Counted from the first letter of the stretch, positions 28,405 to 37,885 are shown. The stretch is DNA of 56,559 nt from Nitrospirota bacterium (GCA_016201865.1 JACQCA010000065.1:1-56559); one strand, 5' to 3'. Numbers and translations: made by a program. The notes: generated from the letters alone by a model not told the origin.

Positions 28405-29987
28405 TGAAGAATATTGTCTTGATCGGTTTCATGGGAACCGGAAAGAGCGAGGTCGGGAAGCGGCTGGCCGGAAAACTCGGCTGGTCGTTCGAGGACACCG
28501 ATCTTCGGATCGTCGAGCGGGCAGGATCAACGATACCCGAGATTTTTAAAAGGTCCGGCGAGCGCTACTTCCGAAAATTGGAGCGGACGGTTGTGTCGGA
28601 ACTGGCCCAGAAAAAATCATGCGTGATCGCGACGGGCGGCGGAGCGGTGTTGGATCCCGTGAATCTCAAAAACCTCCGACGAAACGGCCTTCTCATCGGG
28701 CTTGAGGCCTCGCCCGATGCAATCATAATGAGGACGGCCGGATCCGACCGTCCGTTGCTCCTGCATGAAAATCGCCATGAACGAATTGAGCGGCTGCTTT
28801 CGGCCCGGCGGCCGTACTACGGCCTTTCGGATCACCGGATTGATACGACCCATCGAACGATCGATCAGGTCGTGGACATGATCAAGGAGGTTCACCGTCT
28901 ATCCGATTCGGACCCCATCCGTCTGGATCTCGGAGAACGGAGTTACGCGATCGAGATCGGGCGCGGCACGATCGGGAAGCTCGGGGAACGGCTGGTCGGA
29001 TTGGGCCTGAAAGGGAAGGCGGCCGTCGTCACGAATCCGCGCGTGAAGCGCCTTTACGGCGCGGTTCTCACCCGCGGTCTTGGAAAGGCCGGTTTCGACG
29101 TCACGACGGTCATCTTGCCGGACGGCGAGCGGTTCAAAAACTTAAAATCGGTCTCGACGGTTTACGATGCGCTTCTCCGAACGTCGTTTGAGCGAGGCTC
29201 CACGATCATTGCCCTGGGAGGCGGAGTGATCGGGGATCTGGCCGGGTTTGCGGCCGCGACCTTCATGCGCGGGATCAACTTTGTCCAGGTCCCGACCACG
29301 CTTGCGGCCCAGGTGGACGCAAGCATCGGCGGCAAGACGGGCGTGGATCATCCGAAGGGTAAAAACCTGATCGGGGCCTTTTATCAGCCGAGGCTGGTCT
29401 TCATTGATCCGGACGTCTTAAAGACGCTCGACCGGCGGGAGTTCGTTTCGGGCCTTGCGGAGGTGATCAAGTACGGCGTGATTGCGGATGAGGAATTTTT
29501 TTCCTATCTCGAAGACAACATGGACAAGATACTGAAAAAGGAGCCGGCGGCGCTGACCCATGCCACACGCAAGTCCTGCGGGGTTAAAGCGGCCGTCGTT
29601 CAAAAAGATGAGCGGGAGGGCGGGTTGCGAAAGATCCTCAACTACGGCCATACCTTCGGGCATGCGCTCGAAACAATCACGAACTATCGGACCTATCTTC
29701 ACGGCGAGGCCGTTTCGATCGGGATGGCGTTTGCCGCGAAACTCGCCGTTCGACTGGGTCTTACAGAGAATTCTGTAGCGAGGCGGCAAATCATGCTGCT
29801 GCAGAAGGCCGGACTTCCGGTCGCCTTGCCGAAAATTAAGACTGCCGATATACTCAAAAGTATGCGGCTGGACAAAAAGGTGTCCGGCGGCCGAATTCAT
29901 TTCGTCTTGGCCGACCGAATCGGACATGTCGCGGTCGAACCGGTCGAAGAAAAAGAGATTCAGGGCCTGTTGAAGGCGGGGTTTTAA
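28404..29987 (+). CDS. aroKB: Bifunctional shikimate kinase / 3-dehydroquinate synthase fusion
   Basis: 527 residues in one frame. Residues 1 to about 165 are shikimate kinase: P-loop GFMGTGKSEVGKRLA, EDTDLRIVERAG, GGGAVLD and the RPLL lid. From about 172 on is dehydroquinate synthase: VTNPRVKRLYG, LPDGERFKNLKSV, GGGVIGDLAGFAAATFMRG, the active-site SIGGKTGVDHPKGKNLIGAFYQP and GHTFGHALE. The two enzymes catalyse non-consecutive shikimate steps. The start at 28404 overlaps the aroC stop; the longer upstream frame is not supported. Confidence 0.96.
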   Translation: MKNIVLIGFMGTGKSEVGKRLAGKLGWSFEDTDLRIVERAGSTIPEIFKRSGERYFRKLERTVVSELAQKKSCVIATGGGAVLDPVNLKNLRRNGLLIGLEASPDAIIMRTAGSDRPLLLHENRHERIERLLSARRPYYGLSDHRIDTTHRTIDQVVDMIKEVHRLSDSDPIRLDLGERSYAIEIGRGTIGKLGERLVGLGLKGKAAVVTNPRVKRLYGAVLTRGLGKAGFDVTTVILPDGERFKNLKSVSTVYDALLRTSFERGSTIIALGGGVIGDLAGFAAATFMRGINFVQVPTTLAAQVDASIGGKTGVDHPKGKNLIGAFYQPRLVFIDPDVLKTLDRREFVSGLAEVIKYGVIADEEFFSYLEDNMDKILKKEPAALTHATRKSCGVKAAVVQKDEREGGLRKILNYGHTFGHALETITNYRTYLHGEAVSIGMAFAAKLAVRLGLTENSVARRQIMLLQKAGLPVALPKIKTADILKSMRLDKKVSGGRIHFVLADRIGHVAVEPVEEKEIQGLLKAGF

Positions 29988-30057
29988 ATATGATCGACCA
30001 ATGGTCATGGGTATTGAACAAAGCGAGCCTCCGGCTTTGCCGGGGCGAGCGCGGGGA

Positions 30058-30118
30058 GTGGGGGCATTTGAAATTTCAAATTTCAAATTTGAGATTTGAG
30101 AGCCGCACGGGCCCCCAC
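30058..30118. repeat. Inverted-repeat spacer element upstream of the lipoprotein pair
   Basis: GTGGGGGC (30058-30065) and GCCCCCAC (30111-30118) flank an AT-rich run of CAAATTT/GAAATTT motifs. The right end contains GCCGCACGGGCCCCCAC, identical to 13120-13136. Just upstream (30021-30060) is a GCGAGCCTCCGGCTTTGCCGG segment resembling the rpsD-rpoA spacer. The element fills the aroKB-lipoprotein gap. Confidence 0.6.
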
Positions 30119-30136
30119 ATACAAAAGGAGGGCGGG

Positions 30137-30769
30137 GTGAAGAAATCAAATAGCGCAACGTTATGGCGGGCGTGGCGGATGTTGGGAACGATGGCCGTGC
30201 TTGGACTGGCGCTGGGCTGCGGCACGGTCGGAGGAAGCGGGCAATGCAACGGCGTGGATGCGACCGGCGCCTGTATTACGATCGACTCGATCGCGCCCTT
30301 TGACTCCATTTCCGGTAAAGACACAAGCTCGGTTGATGTAATTGGAGCCGCGGATTGCGGCACGGGAAAGGCGGAACCGTTCGGCGATCATTCGGCCAAG
30401 GTGACGATCTCGGCGACCTTGATGACCGGCGCAAAGTCGCCGCCGGCGCCGGGTTTCATAGACTTCAACGGTTACACCGTCTTATACACGCCCAGTTCGA
30501 CCAACTTAGTGACGGCGCCTCCCTTGACGACCATGTCGTTTCCCGGCGCGAAGATTCATGTGAACACGGACGGCTCATCCGTTACAACGACCCTCGAGTT
30601 GATGAATACGCAAACCAAAACGCAATATGTCAGCGGCGGCGGAAGTCTGTACCCGGCCGCGACCTACACCGCAACCTATACGATCACGGGAACGACCCAG
30701 TTCAACCAAGAGGTGATCTTAATCGGTTCCACGACCATCAGCATCGGCAATTATGACAATTGTCCATAA
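30137..30769 (+). CDS. Putative lipoprotein of unknown function
   Basis: 210 residues from GTG 30137, chosen because AAGGAGG lies 6 bases upstream; the frame is open back to 29990 but that part is coded by the repeat spacer. The signal peptide ends LGLALGCG, a lipobox. The mature part is Thr/Ser/Gly-rich and beta-like (TATYTATYTITGTTQFN) without a domain I recognise. It precedes another lipoprotein by 55 bases, so the two may act together at the cell surface. Confidence 0.75.
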   Translation: MKKSNSATLWRAWRMLGTMAVLGLALGCGTVGGSGQCNGVDATGACITIDSIAPFDSISGKDTSSVDVIGAADCGTGKAEPFGDHSAKVTISATLMTGAKSPPAPGFIDFNGYTVLYTPSSTNLVTAPPLTTMSFPGAKIHVNTDGSSVTTTLELMNTQTKTQYVSGGGSLYPAATYTATYTITGTTQFNQEVILIGSTTISIGNYDNCP

Positions 30770-30824
30770 AAAAACGGCTTCACCGGGTAAAATTCGATCA
30801 TCGGTGACATATAAAGGAGGCGGT

Positions 30825-33599
30825 ATGAAACGGACGGCGGTCAGGTGGTTCGGGATCATCGCAATGCTCATTGCGGCAACGGCCTGCAGTAAGAATCCGG
30901 ATGTAAATGTCACGACTGCGCCGGCCGGAACAGGGGGAGGAGGGGGATCCGCCGTTGCAACGATCCAGGTCACCCCGGCCGGTCCCTTCACGCGCGCAAC
31001 GGGACAGACGCAGCAGCTCAGCGCAACGGCACTGGACGCCTCCGGCAATCCGATCACATCGGTCACCTTCATCTGGTCTTCAAGTAATTCGAGCGTGGCC
31101 ACGGTCAGCAGCACGGGGCTGGTGACGGCCGTCGCGCCCGGCGGGCCGGTCAATATTACGGCCTCGAGCGGGACGATCACGAGCAATGCGGTCAGCGTGA
31201 CCGTTTCGTGCGCCGGCATTCCGTCGAATACCCCAACGCCGATCTCGGTCGTATTTAATCCGGCGGGTTCGATCAATGTCAACGGCACCTCAACGGTTAC
31301 CGCAACGGTAAGGGACTGCAACGGGAACCCGGTTCCGGACAATACCACCGTGACGTTTTCGGTAAGCCCTTCATCGCTCGGCACGCTGAGCCCGTCCTCT
31401 GCTCCGACAACGGGTGGAGGCGGAGTAGCCACCATCAGCTTCATCGCCGGCGCGAATTCCGGCGCTGTAACCGTTACGGCCATCGCCGGGACCGTCTCTA
31501 ACTCGGCGAACCTTACCATCAACGCCTTGCCTTCGGGAAGCATCAAATTTGAGCAGGCCAATCCGCAGGTGATCGGCGTGAAGGGAAGCGGGCAGGTCGA
31601 AGTATCGGAAGTTTCATTCAGTGTCAAGGATACCCAGGGTAATCCGGTGAGCGACGGCAGCGTCACGGTGCACTTTCAGTTTCTGGACGGGTTTAATCCG
31701 GGCGGCGGGGCCACGATTGCCCCCCCCGCCGTTGCAACCTTGGGCGGCATCGCAAAGACCTTCGTCAAGAGCGGTTATGTGGCAGGGCCGGTCCGCATTC
31801 TGGCCTATGTGGATATGGACGGCAGTGTAACATTTACCACGGGAGATATTTACAGCACCTCGACCCCGTTATCCATCGGCGGCGGCGTGCCCTCGGCGCG
31901 ATTCTTCAGCGTCTCGGCCGACATCCATAACCTGGCCGGCCTGGCCTATGATAACGAGGTCGCGAAGATCAATGTGTTGCTGGCCGACCGATTCGGAGAT
32001 TACAATATTCTTACAGGCACGTCCGTTTCCTTCTACACCGAAGCCGGGGCGATCGACCGGCAGGGGGTTACGGATGACAAAGGCCAGACCTCGGTCGTAC
32101 TGCGAACCCAGAACCGAATGCCGATCGACACCGATCCGCGACAGGATTTAAACCCGATCGGGAACGAAGTTCTTTTGTACAACAACCTCAACGCGAATGG
32201 TCACGATGCCGGTGAGCTGTTTGAGGACTATAACGGCAACGTCAGCTATGATGTCGGTGAGCATTTCTTTGATCAAAACTCTAACCCGCTTCTGAACGGC
32301 AACGGATACAATTTTGGCGAGCCCAACCCGCGTGACGGCTGGGTCACCGTCCTTGCCGTGACGATGGGGGAGGAGACCTTCTACGATCAGAACGGGAACG
32401 GGGTATACGATTCCGGCGAGCCGTTTGACGACAACGGCGGCGAGCCGTTCATTGATGAAAACGACAACGGCATGTACGATGATAAGGAGACCTTTGTCGA
32501 CATGAACGCGAACAATTCGTATGATCCTGGAGAACCCTTCTACGACAAGGGTCGCGGGGAGCCGTTTAATGATCTCAACGACAACGGCGTGCGTGATTTG
32601 AATGAGCCGTTCACCGACATGAACGGGAACTTTGCCTATGACGGCCCGGGCGACGCGTTTTTGGTCGATCCGTTTCTCGTTGCTCCGGGCGGGACCGCTC
32701 CTTGTCGGGATAAGACGACTGGAGCTCCGAAGACGGTCGGTTGTACGCGTGGCGGCTTTTACGATTACGTGTACAACACGGGCGAGTTCTTTGTAGACAC
32801 CGACGGCGATGGAAAATGGACGCACGGCAATGGAGTTTGGGATCGCAATACCGCCATCTGGGTGGACCTCCGAAGCACGAACCAGAAGGTAAAGAAATCA
32901 CAAACAATGGTCTTCACCGGTCCTCCCGATGTCAGCCTCGAGACATCCAAAATCGTGATTGATGAATTCCATCGCGACCCGCGTCCCGGGGCGGGGTCCA
33001 ACTACTGGATTCACAACGGAGAATGCGCCGATATGGAAATCCATGTCGCGGACATCAACAACAACGCGTTGATTCCCGGAACAACCATTGATTTGAAAGT
33101 GGACCAGGGAGAGATTATAGGTTCCTCCTCCCTGGTGATTCCGGACAATAGCGGCGGCGGACCGTACGTGTTCGGTGTGGCGGTTTGTGATGAGAATGCC
33201 TCGAAGATCGAGATGAAAGCGTCCAGCCTCAATGTCGATATCGCCTGGCAGCCTCAAAATGCGACGGCTAAGCTCAACCGGACGATGGCAATAGTCGGCA
33301 CCAAGGATGCGCCCTTCTTAACGGTCGTAACGATTATATCGCCAACTCCACTGCAGAATGGTGTGGTACTCTGCCCGACTCCGAAATGTTACAACGTGAC
33401 GCTGTCCGCCAGCGGCGGCGGGCCGCCTTATACCTGGTCGTTGACCCTCGGAACACTGCCGCCTAATTTCAACATGGACAGTACCGGATTGATCACGCAG
33501 AACGGGGACTCGGGCACGGGCGCATATAACTTTACGGTTCAAGCTATAGATGTGCTCGGCACAACGGCCACCAAGGCTCTGTCCATTACCATACCATAA
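30825..33599 (+). CDS. Large lipoprotein with Ig-like domains and a calcium-loop-like repeat block
   Basis: 924 residues from ATG 30825 (AAAGGAGG upstream). The signal peptide ends LIAATACS (lipobox). Residues about 45-128 form a Big_2-type Ig domain (VTPAGPFTRATGQTQQLSA); about 135-345 hold two Big_1/invasin-like domains (TATVRDCNGNPVPDNTTVTF; SVKDTQGNPVSDGSVTVHF); about 350-430 a third. Residues about 463-673 carry eight or so Asp/Asn-rich loops of the type DxNxNGxYDxGEPFxD (e.g. FYDQNGNGVYDSGEPF). The C-terminus (about 850-924) is a putative-Ig He_PIG domain (GGGPPYTWSLTLGTLPPNF). It is likely a surface or periplasmic binding or structural protein; its ligand is unknown. Confidence 0.85.
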   Translation: MKRTAVRWFGIIAMLIAATACSKNPDVNVTTAPAGTGGGGGSAVATIQVTPAGPFTRATGQTQQLSATALDASGNPITSVTFIWSSSNSSVATVSSTGLVTAVAPGGPVNITASSGTITSNAVSVTVSCAGIPSNTPTPISVVFNPAGSINVNGTSTVTATVRDCNGNPVPDNTTVTFSVSPSSLGTLSPSSAPTTGGGGVATISFIAGANSGAVTVTAIAGTVSNSANLTINALPSGSIKFEQANPQVIGVKGSGQVEVSEVSFSVKDTQGNPVSDGSVTVHFQFLDGFNPGGGATIAPPAVATLGGIAKTFVKSGYVAGPVRILAYVDMDGSVTFTTGDIYSTSTPLSIGGGVPSARFFSVSADIHNLAGLAYDNEVAKINVLLADRFGDYNILTGTSVSFYTEAGAIDRQGVTDDKGQTSVVLRTQNRMPIDTDPRQDLNPIGNEVLLYNNLNANGHDAGELFEDYNGNVSYDVGEHFFDQNSNPLLNGNGYNFGEPNPRDGWVTVLAVTMGEETFYDQNGNGVYDSGEPFDDNGGEPFIDENDNGMYDDKETFVDMNANNSYDPGEPFYDKGRGEPFNDLNDNGVRDLNEPFTDMNGNFAYDGPGDAFLVDPFLVAPGGTAPCRDKTTGAPKTVGCTRGGFYDYVYNTGEFFVDTDGDGKWTHGNGVWDRNTAIWVDLRSTNQKVKKSQTMVFTGPPDVSLETSKIVIDEFHRDPRPGAGSNYWIHNGECADMEIHVADINNNALIPGTTIDLKVDQGEIIGSSSLVIPDNSGGGPYVFGVAVCDENASKIEMKASSLNVDIAWQPQNATAKLNRTMAIVGTKDAPFLTVVTIISPTPLQNGVVLCPTPKCYNVTLSASGGGPPYTWSLTLGTLPPNFNMDSTGLITQNGDSGTGAYNFTVQAIDVLGTTATKALSITIP

Positions 33600-33635
33600 A
33601 CTGAGGTAAAGGTTGATCTTCGCACGCGATCCAAC

Positions 33636-33672
33636 GGCGCTCCGGCCAAAACCGGAGCGCCTTGTTTTTTTA
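33636..33672 (+). terminator. Rho-independent terminator after the Ig-domain lipoprotein
   Basis: GGCGCTCCGG (33636-33645), a six-base loop CCAAAA, CCGGAGCGCC (33652-33661), then TTGTTTTTTT. The 10-bp perfect GC-rich stem and the T run make this a textbook terminator for the preceding operon. Confidence 0.93.
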
Positions 33673-33805
33673 ATTGAGTTGCTTTGGGTCGCCCTCCAGT
33701 TATTTTATCAAAGTTTTATGTAAAATATTAAGTTTAAATTGTAACTATACGATTTTATTTGTATATAAAAAATTAGTCATTCGATAAAATTACCCCTCCA
33801 CAGTC

Positions 33806-33834
33806 TTGGTTTTAATCCCGAATTGTGGTATAGT
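33806..33834 (+). promoter_or_regulatory. Promoter of the GAF-ANTAR gene, very close to the start codon
   Basis: TTGGTT (33806-33811), 17-base spacer, TATAGT (33829-33834), preceded by about 100 bases of AT-rich sequence. The predicted start point is near 33841, only about five bases before ATG 33846, and no ribosome-binding site is visible. Candidate leaderless or near-leaderless transcript. Confidence 0.6.
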
Positions 33835-33845
33835 CTCAAGCACTT

Positions 33846-35084
33846 ATGAAAACAAGCGATGATCGGATCGCCCAACTGAAACGTTCGCTGTCCGAAAAGA
33901 CACGGGAACTTTCGCTGCTTCGGCTTATCAGCGAGTCGATCAGTTGCAATCTGAATCCGGACGATGTCTTACAGCAGATCATTGATATCGTCGTGCAGGT
34001 GACGAAAGCCGATGCCTGCCTGTTGTATCTTTATGACGACCGCAACAAAGAACTAATTTTGAGAGCGACCAAGAATCCCCATCCCAAACTGATCGGACGC
34101 GTTCGCCTTGAGCTGGGGGAAGGAATCACGGGATGGGTGGCCCGGGAGCGGAAACTCGTGGCGATCGCAAAGAACGCGAGCGATGATCCCCGGTTCAAGG
34201 TTTTTCACAATCTCCCCGAAGATCGCTACCATGCCTTTCTTTCCGTTCCGGTCATCTCCAAGAATGAAGTGATCGGCGTGATCAATGTCCAGCACAAGCG
34301 GCCGCATCATCATTCGAGCAGCGAGCTTGCGCTTCTGACCACGATCGGCCATCAGGTCGGCGGGGCGATCGAAACCGCACGGCTGTACGAGGAGATGAGG
34401 AAGAAGGCGGTGCAGATCGAGACCCTCTCGCTTGTCAGCAAGACGATCGCTTCCAGCCGTTATTTGAAAGAGATCCTCCAGTTGATCGTCGCCATGACAG
34501 CCGAGATGATGAACTCGACCATCTGCTCGATCATGCTGCTGGACGAAGATGCGCAGGAGCTGGAGATCGTGGCGACACAGAGCTTGAGCGAGGAGTACCG
34601 CGGCAAGCCGAATCTGAAGGTGGGCCAGAGCATCAGCGGCCTGGCCGTAAAGGAAAAGCGGCCGATCGCGGTGCCGGATGTGACCCGGGAGCCGGGATAC
34701 ATGTACGTCGATCTTGCGCGCAAAGAGGGGCTCTGCTCGCTGCTTTCGGTCCCGATGATGATCAAAGACCGAGCCGTGGGCGTGATCAACAGCTACACAT
34801 CCCACGAGCACAAATTTTACGACGAGGAGGTCAAGATCCTTCAGGCCGTCGCCAACCAGGCGGCCGTGGCGATCGAAAACACGAAGCTCATTCGTCGGTC
34901 GAACGAGATGCAGGAGGCGTTGGAGAACCGGAAGGTCGTGGAACGCGCGAAAGGAATCCTGATGCGCGAGAAAAAGATTGCGGAGGACGCGGCCTTCCGC
35001 GTCATCCAGCGGCAGAGCATGAACACACGGAAGAGCATGAAGGAGATCGCCGAGGCGATTATATTGGCTTCCGAGATCAAGTAG
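33846..35084 (+). CDS. GAF-GAF-ANTAR domain regulator
   Basis: 412 residues: a short coiled-coil start (IAQLKRSLSEKTRELSLLRL), GAF domain 1 (about 20-175, with GEGITGWVARERKLVAI), GAF domain 2 (about 190-345, with VGQSISGLAVKEKRPIAV), and a C-terminal ANTAR domain (about 350-408: ALENRKVVERAKGILMREKK, then IAEDAAFRVIQRQSMNTRKS). ANTAR domains bind RNA hairpins and prevent transcription termination, often in nitrogen or nitrate/ethanolamine regulation. It is encoded 4.7 kb upstream of a PII gene with a terminator in its leader, a possible target. The small-molecule signal sensed by the GAF domains is unknown. Confidence 0.92.
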   Translation: MKTSDDRIAQLKRSLSEKTRELSLLRLISESISCNLNPDDVLQQIIDIVVQVTKADACLLYLYDDRNKELILRATKNPHPKLIGRVRLELGEGITGWVARERKLVAIAKNASDDPRFKVFHNLPEDRYHAFLSVPVISKNEVIGVINVQHKRPHHHSSSELALLTTIGHQVGGAIETARLYEEMRKKAVQIETLSLVSKTIASSRYLKEILQLIVAMTAEMMNSTICSIMLLDEDAQELEIVATQSLSEEYRGKPNLKVGQSISGLAVKEKRPIAVPDVTREPGYMYVDLARKEGLCSLLSVPMMIKDRAVGVINSYTSHEHKFYDEEVKILQAVANQAAVAIENTKLIRRSNEMQEALENRKVVERAKGILMREKKIAEDAAFRVIQRQSMNTRKSMKEIAEAIILASEIK

Positions 35085-35115
35085 GGGCGGTTCGCGAACC
35101 GCCCCTACAATTTTT
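35081..35115 (+). terminator. 28-bp perfect palindrome after the ANTAR gene, terminator-like
   Basis: Arms GTAGGGGCGGTTCG and CGAACCGCCCCTAC (35081-35108), followed by AATTTTT. It overlaps the stop codon of the ANTAR gene. It may be a terminator; the CCCCTAC end also resembles the dispersed CGAGCCCCTA words elsewhere in the window, so it may be one of a repeat family. Confidence 0.7.
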
Positions 35116-35135
35116 ATAACCCAAGGGGATAGAGA

Positions 35136-36884
35136 ATGCGGACGTTGCGGATTGCGTTGGCCCAGATCAATTGCACCGTCGGTGATCTGGAAGGCAATAC
35201 CGAGAAGATTTGCGAATACGTCGAAAAGGCCAAGGCGATGGAGGCCGACCTCGTGGCCTTTCCCGAAATGGCTATCCCCGGTTATCCTCCCGAAGACCTC
35301 CTCTTAAAGCCCCAGTTCGCTCAGGACAATCTTCAAGCCCTCCAAAAAGTGATCAAGCAGACGAAGGGCATTGCGGCCATCGTGGGCGTGGTGGACCGGC
35401 GGGACGATATCTATAACGGCGCGGCCCTGATCCATGACGGCGGTCTGGTCACGATCTATCACAAAATCCATCTTCCCAACTACGGCGTCTTCGATGAATA
35501 CCGGTATTTTCAGGCCGGCACGGAATGCCCCGTGATCGTGGTCCGGGACGTGGCGGTCGGCGTCAACATCTGCGAGGACCTCTGGCATCCGGAGGGGCCG
35601 GCGCTGACGCAGTCCCTGGGCGGCGACGCCGAGGTGATCGTGAGCATCAATGCCTCGCCGTATCACCGCGGGAAGACGAAATTCCGCGAGCAGATGCTGG
35701 CGACCCGGGCGCGCGACAACAGCGTGATTGTGACCTACACGAACATGGTGGGGGGGCAGGACGAGTTGGTCTTCGACGGCCAGAGCGCCGTCTTCGATCA
35801 GAACGGGCAGGCGATCATCCACGGCCGCGCGTTTGAGGAGGAATTGATCCTGGCCGATCTGAACATCGACGGGGTCTTCCGGACGCGCCTTCGCGATCCG
35901 CGGCGTCGAACAAAAAAGCTGGCCTTCATGGCCGAGCAGCCCCCCGTGAAACGGTTTGTGTTGTCGCACCGCGTGGAACCGGCAAAAAAGCGGCCGCTCC
36001 ATCCGAAGCCGATCGAGCCGCTCCATCCGCTGACGGAGGTCTACCGCGCGCTGACGCTGGGCGTGAGGGATTACGTGACCAAGAACGGTTTCTCGAAGGT
36101 CGTCATCGGCGTCAGCGGCGGGATCGATTCGGCCCTGACGGCGCTGATCGCGGCGGATGCGCTCGGAAAAGAAAACGTCGTCGGCGTCCTGATGCCGTCC
36201 CAATACACCTCGGCCGCCAGCGAAGAGGACAGCCGCCTTCTGGCGAAGGCGCTCGGCATCAAGCTGCTCGTGATCCCCATCCAGGAGGTCTTTTCGGCTT
36301 ATCTCAAGATGTTTTCGAAGGAGTTCAAGGGCCGCGCGGCCGACGCCACGGAAGAGAACCTTCAGGCCCGGATCCGCGGAAATATCCTGATGGCCTTGTC
36401 GAATAAATTCGGATGGCTGGTCTTAACGACCGGAAACAAGAGTGAGATGAGCGTCGGATATGCGACGCTGTACGGCGACATGGCCGGCGGTTTCGCCGTG
36501 ATCAAGGATGTTCCAAAGACCCTCGTGTATGAATTGGCGAATCACCGAAATTCCCAGGAGAAGCGGCCGATCATTCCGCAGCGGGTTTTCAAGCGCCCGC
36601 CGACGGCCGAACTGAGGCCGGGCCAGACGGACCAGGACACGCTTCCGCCTTATTCTGTTCTGGACCCGATCGTGGTGGCCCATGTGGAGGAGGATGTGGG
36701 GTTTGAGGAGCTGGTCTCGATGGGGTTCGACCGGCGGACGGTCGAGAAGGTGATCCGCATGGTGGACCGCAGCGAGTACAAGCGGCGCCAGGCCCCGATC
36801 GGGATTAAGATCACCCCGCGCGCCTTCGGCAAAGACCGCCGCGTGCCGATCACGAATCAGTATAAAGAGATCCAGACGAAATAA
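35136..36884 (+). CDS. nadE: Glutamine-dependent NAD+ synthetase
   Basis: 582 residues. The N-terminal glutaminase (nitrilase-type) domain has the catalytic triad: Glu in FPEMAIPGYPPEDLL, Lys in YHKIHLPNYG and Cys in VGVNICEDLW. The C-terminal synthetase domain (about 300-580) has the PP-loop GVSGGIDSAL and KSEMSVGYATLYGDM. It makes NAD+ from deamido-NAD with glutamine as nitrogen donor, a fit with the nitrogen genes nearby but also a housekeeping step. Confidence 0.96.
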   Translation: MRTLRIALAQINCTVGDLEGNTEKICEYVEKAKAMEADLVAFPEMAIPGYPPEDLLLKPQFAQDNLQALQKVIKQTKGIAAIVGVVDRRDDIYNGAALIHDGGLVTIYHKIHLPNYGVFDEYRYFQAGTECPVIVVRDVAVGVNICEDLWHPEGPALTQSLGGDAEVIVSINASPYHRGKTKFREQMLATRARDNSVIVTYTNMVGGQDELVFDGQSAVFDQNGQAIIHGRAFEEELILADLNIDGVFRTRLRDPRRRTKKLAFMAEQPPVKRFVLSHRVEPAKKRPLHPKPIEPLHPLTEVYRALTLGVRDYVTKNGFSKVVIGVSGGIDSALTALIAADALGKENVVGVLMPSQYTSAASEEDSRLLAKALGIKLLVIPIQEVFSAYLKMFSKEFKGRAADATEENLQARIRGNILMALSNKFGWLVLTTGNKSEMSVGYATLYGDMAGGFAVIKDVPKTLVYELANHRNSQEKRPIIPQRVFKRPPTAELRPGQTDQDTLPPYSVLDPIVVAHVEEDVGFEELVSMGFDRRTVEKVIRMVDRSEYKRRQAPIGIKITPRAFGKDRRVPITNQYKEIQTK

Positions 36885-36914
36885 AATCCCCCTTCAGGGG
36901 CAAGAGATTCTTCA

Positions 36915-37862
36915 ATGGCCCCTCCAGCCAATCTATACGACCAGATCCATCGTAACAAGCGCCGGTCGTGGATACTGATCACGCTTGTGGTCCTGCTGCT
37001 TGCGGCGGTCGGTTATTTGATCGGCGGCGCTTACGGCAATCCTTCTCTTGGCCTGGTCTCAGCCGTTGCCGCCTCGCTCGTCTTTGCATTGATCTCCTAC
37101 TACAGTGGTGATGGGGTCGTCTTGGGGTTAATGGGCGCGATTCCTGCCGACCCGATGGAATACCGCCTGCTTTACAACGTGGTGGAGGAGATGGCGATTG
37201 CGGCGGGATTGCCCAAGCCCAAAGTCTACGTCATTCGTTCCGGGGCTTCAAACGCCTTCGCGACGGGCCGCGAACCGGAGCGGGCTTCGATTGCCGTCAC
37301 AACCGGCCTGCTTGAGATTTTAAACCGCGAGGAGTTGCAAGGCGTCATTGGTCATGAAATGAGCCACATCCGGCAGTTTGACACGCGGTACGCGATCTTG
37401 ATGGCCGTGCTGGTCGGCGCGATCGTGATTTTGTGCGACAGTTTCTGGCGCGCGAGTCGATGGGGCGGATTCAAATCACGCAAAGGAGCGCAAGTCGCCG
37501 CGCTGATCTTCGTTCTTGCGGTTCTGCTTTCCGTCATCGCGCCGCTCTTTGCAAGGATCATCCAGTTTGCGATGTCCCGAACGCGGGAGTTTCTGGCGGA
37601 CAACGGGAGCGCGGAACTCACGCGAAATCCGCTCGGCCTTGCGCGTGCGCTTGAAAAGATATCGGCCGATCCGGACCCATTGGATATTGCGAACCGCGGC
37701 ACACAGCATCTTTTCATCGTCAATCCGCTCAACACCTACAGCGGTTCCACCTGGGCCGTCGGGCTCTTCTCGACCCATCCGCCGATCAAGGAGCGCGTGA
37801 AAATATTAAACGACCTGGCCCATGTTTATCAGCCGCAAAAGGAAAAGACGGCTGTGATATAA
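36915..37862 (+). CDS. htpX: HtpX-like M48 membrane metalloprotease
   Basis: 315 residues. Two N-terminal membrane helices, then GLPKPKVYVIRSGASNAFATGR and the zinc-binding HEMSH in LQGVIGHEMSHIRQFDTRY, another hydrophobic pair, and FLADNGSAELTRNP with the third zinc ligand region. It is followed by THPPIKERVKIL. Membrane-protein quality control by analogy with HtpX. Start ATG 36915, 30 bases after nadE; the ribosome-binding site is weak. Confidence 0.93.
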   Translation: MAPPANLYDQIHRNKRRSWILITLVVLLLAAVGYLIGGAYGNPSLGLVSAVAASLVFALISYYSGDGVVLGLMGAIPADPMEYRLLYNVVEEMAIAAGLPKPKVYVIRSGASNAFATGREPERASIAVTTGLLEILNREELQGVIGHEMSHIRQFDTRYAILMAVLVGAIVILCDSFWRASRWGGFKSRKGAQVAALIFVLAVLLSVIAPLFARIIQFAMSRTREFLADNGSAELTRNPLGLARALEKISADPDPLDIANRGTQHLFIVNPLNTYSGSTWAVGLFSTHPPIKERVKILNDLAHVYQPQKEKTAVI

Positions 37863-37885
37863 TCACCGAAGAGAAGATCTTAGAC

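Noticed and set aside
30066-30103. Short repeats of AAATTTC/CAAATTT as a CRISPR-like or satellite array
   Set aside because: Units are 7-9 bases without spacers; a simple AT-rich sequence inside a palindromic spacer. No CRISPR array or cas gene was seen in the window.
29990-30136. Extended N-terminus of the 30137 lipoprotein
   Set aside because: The extension is translated repeat spacer; AAGGAGG and a normal lipoprotein signal start at 30137.
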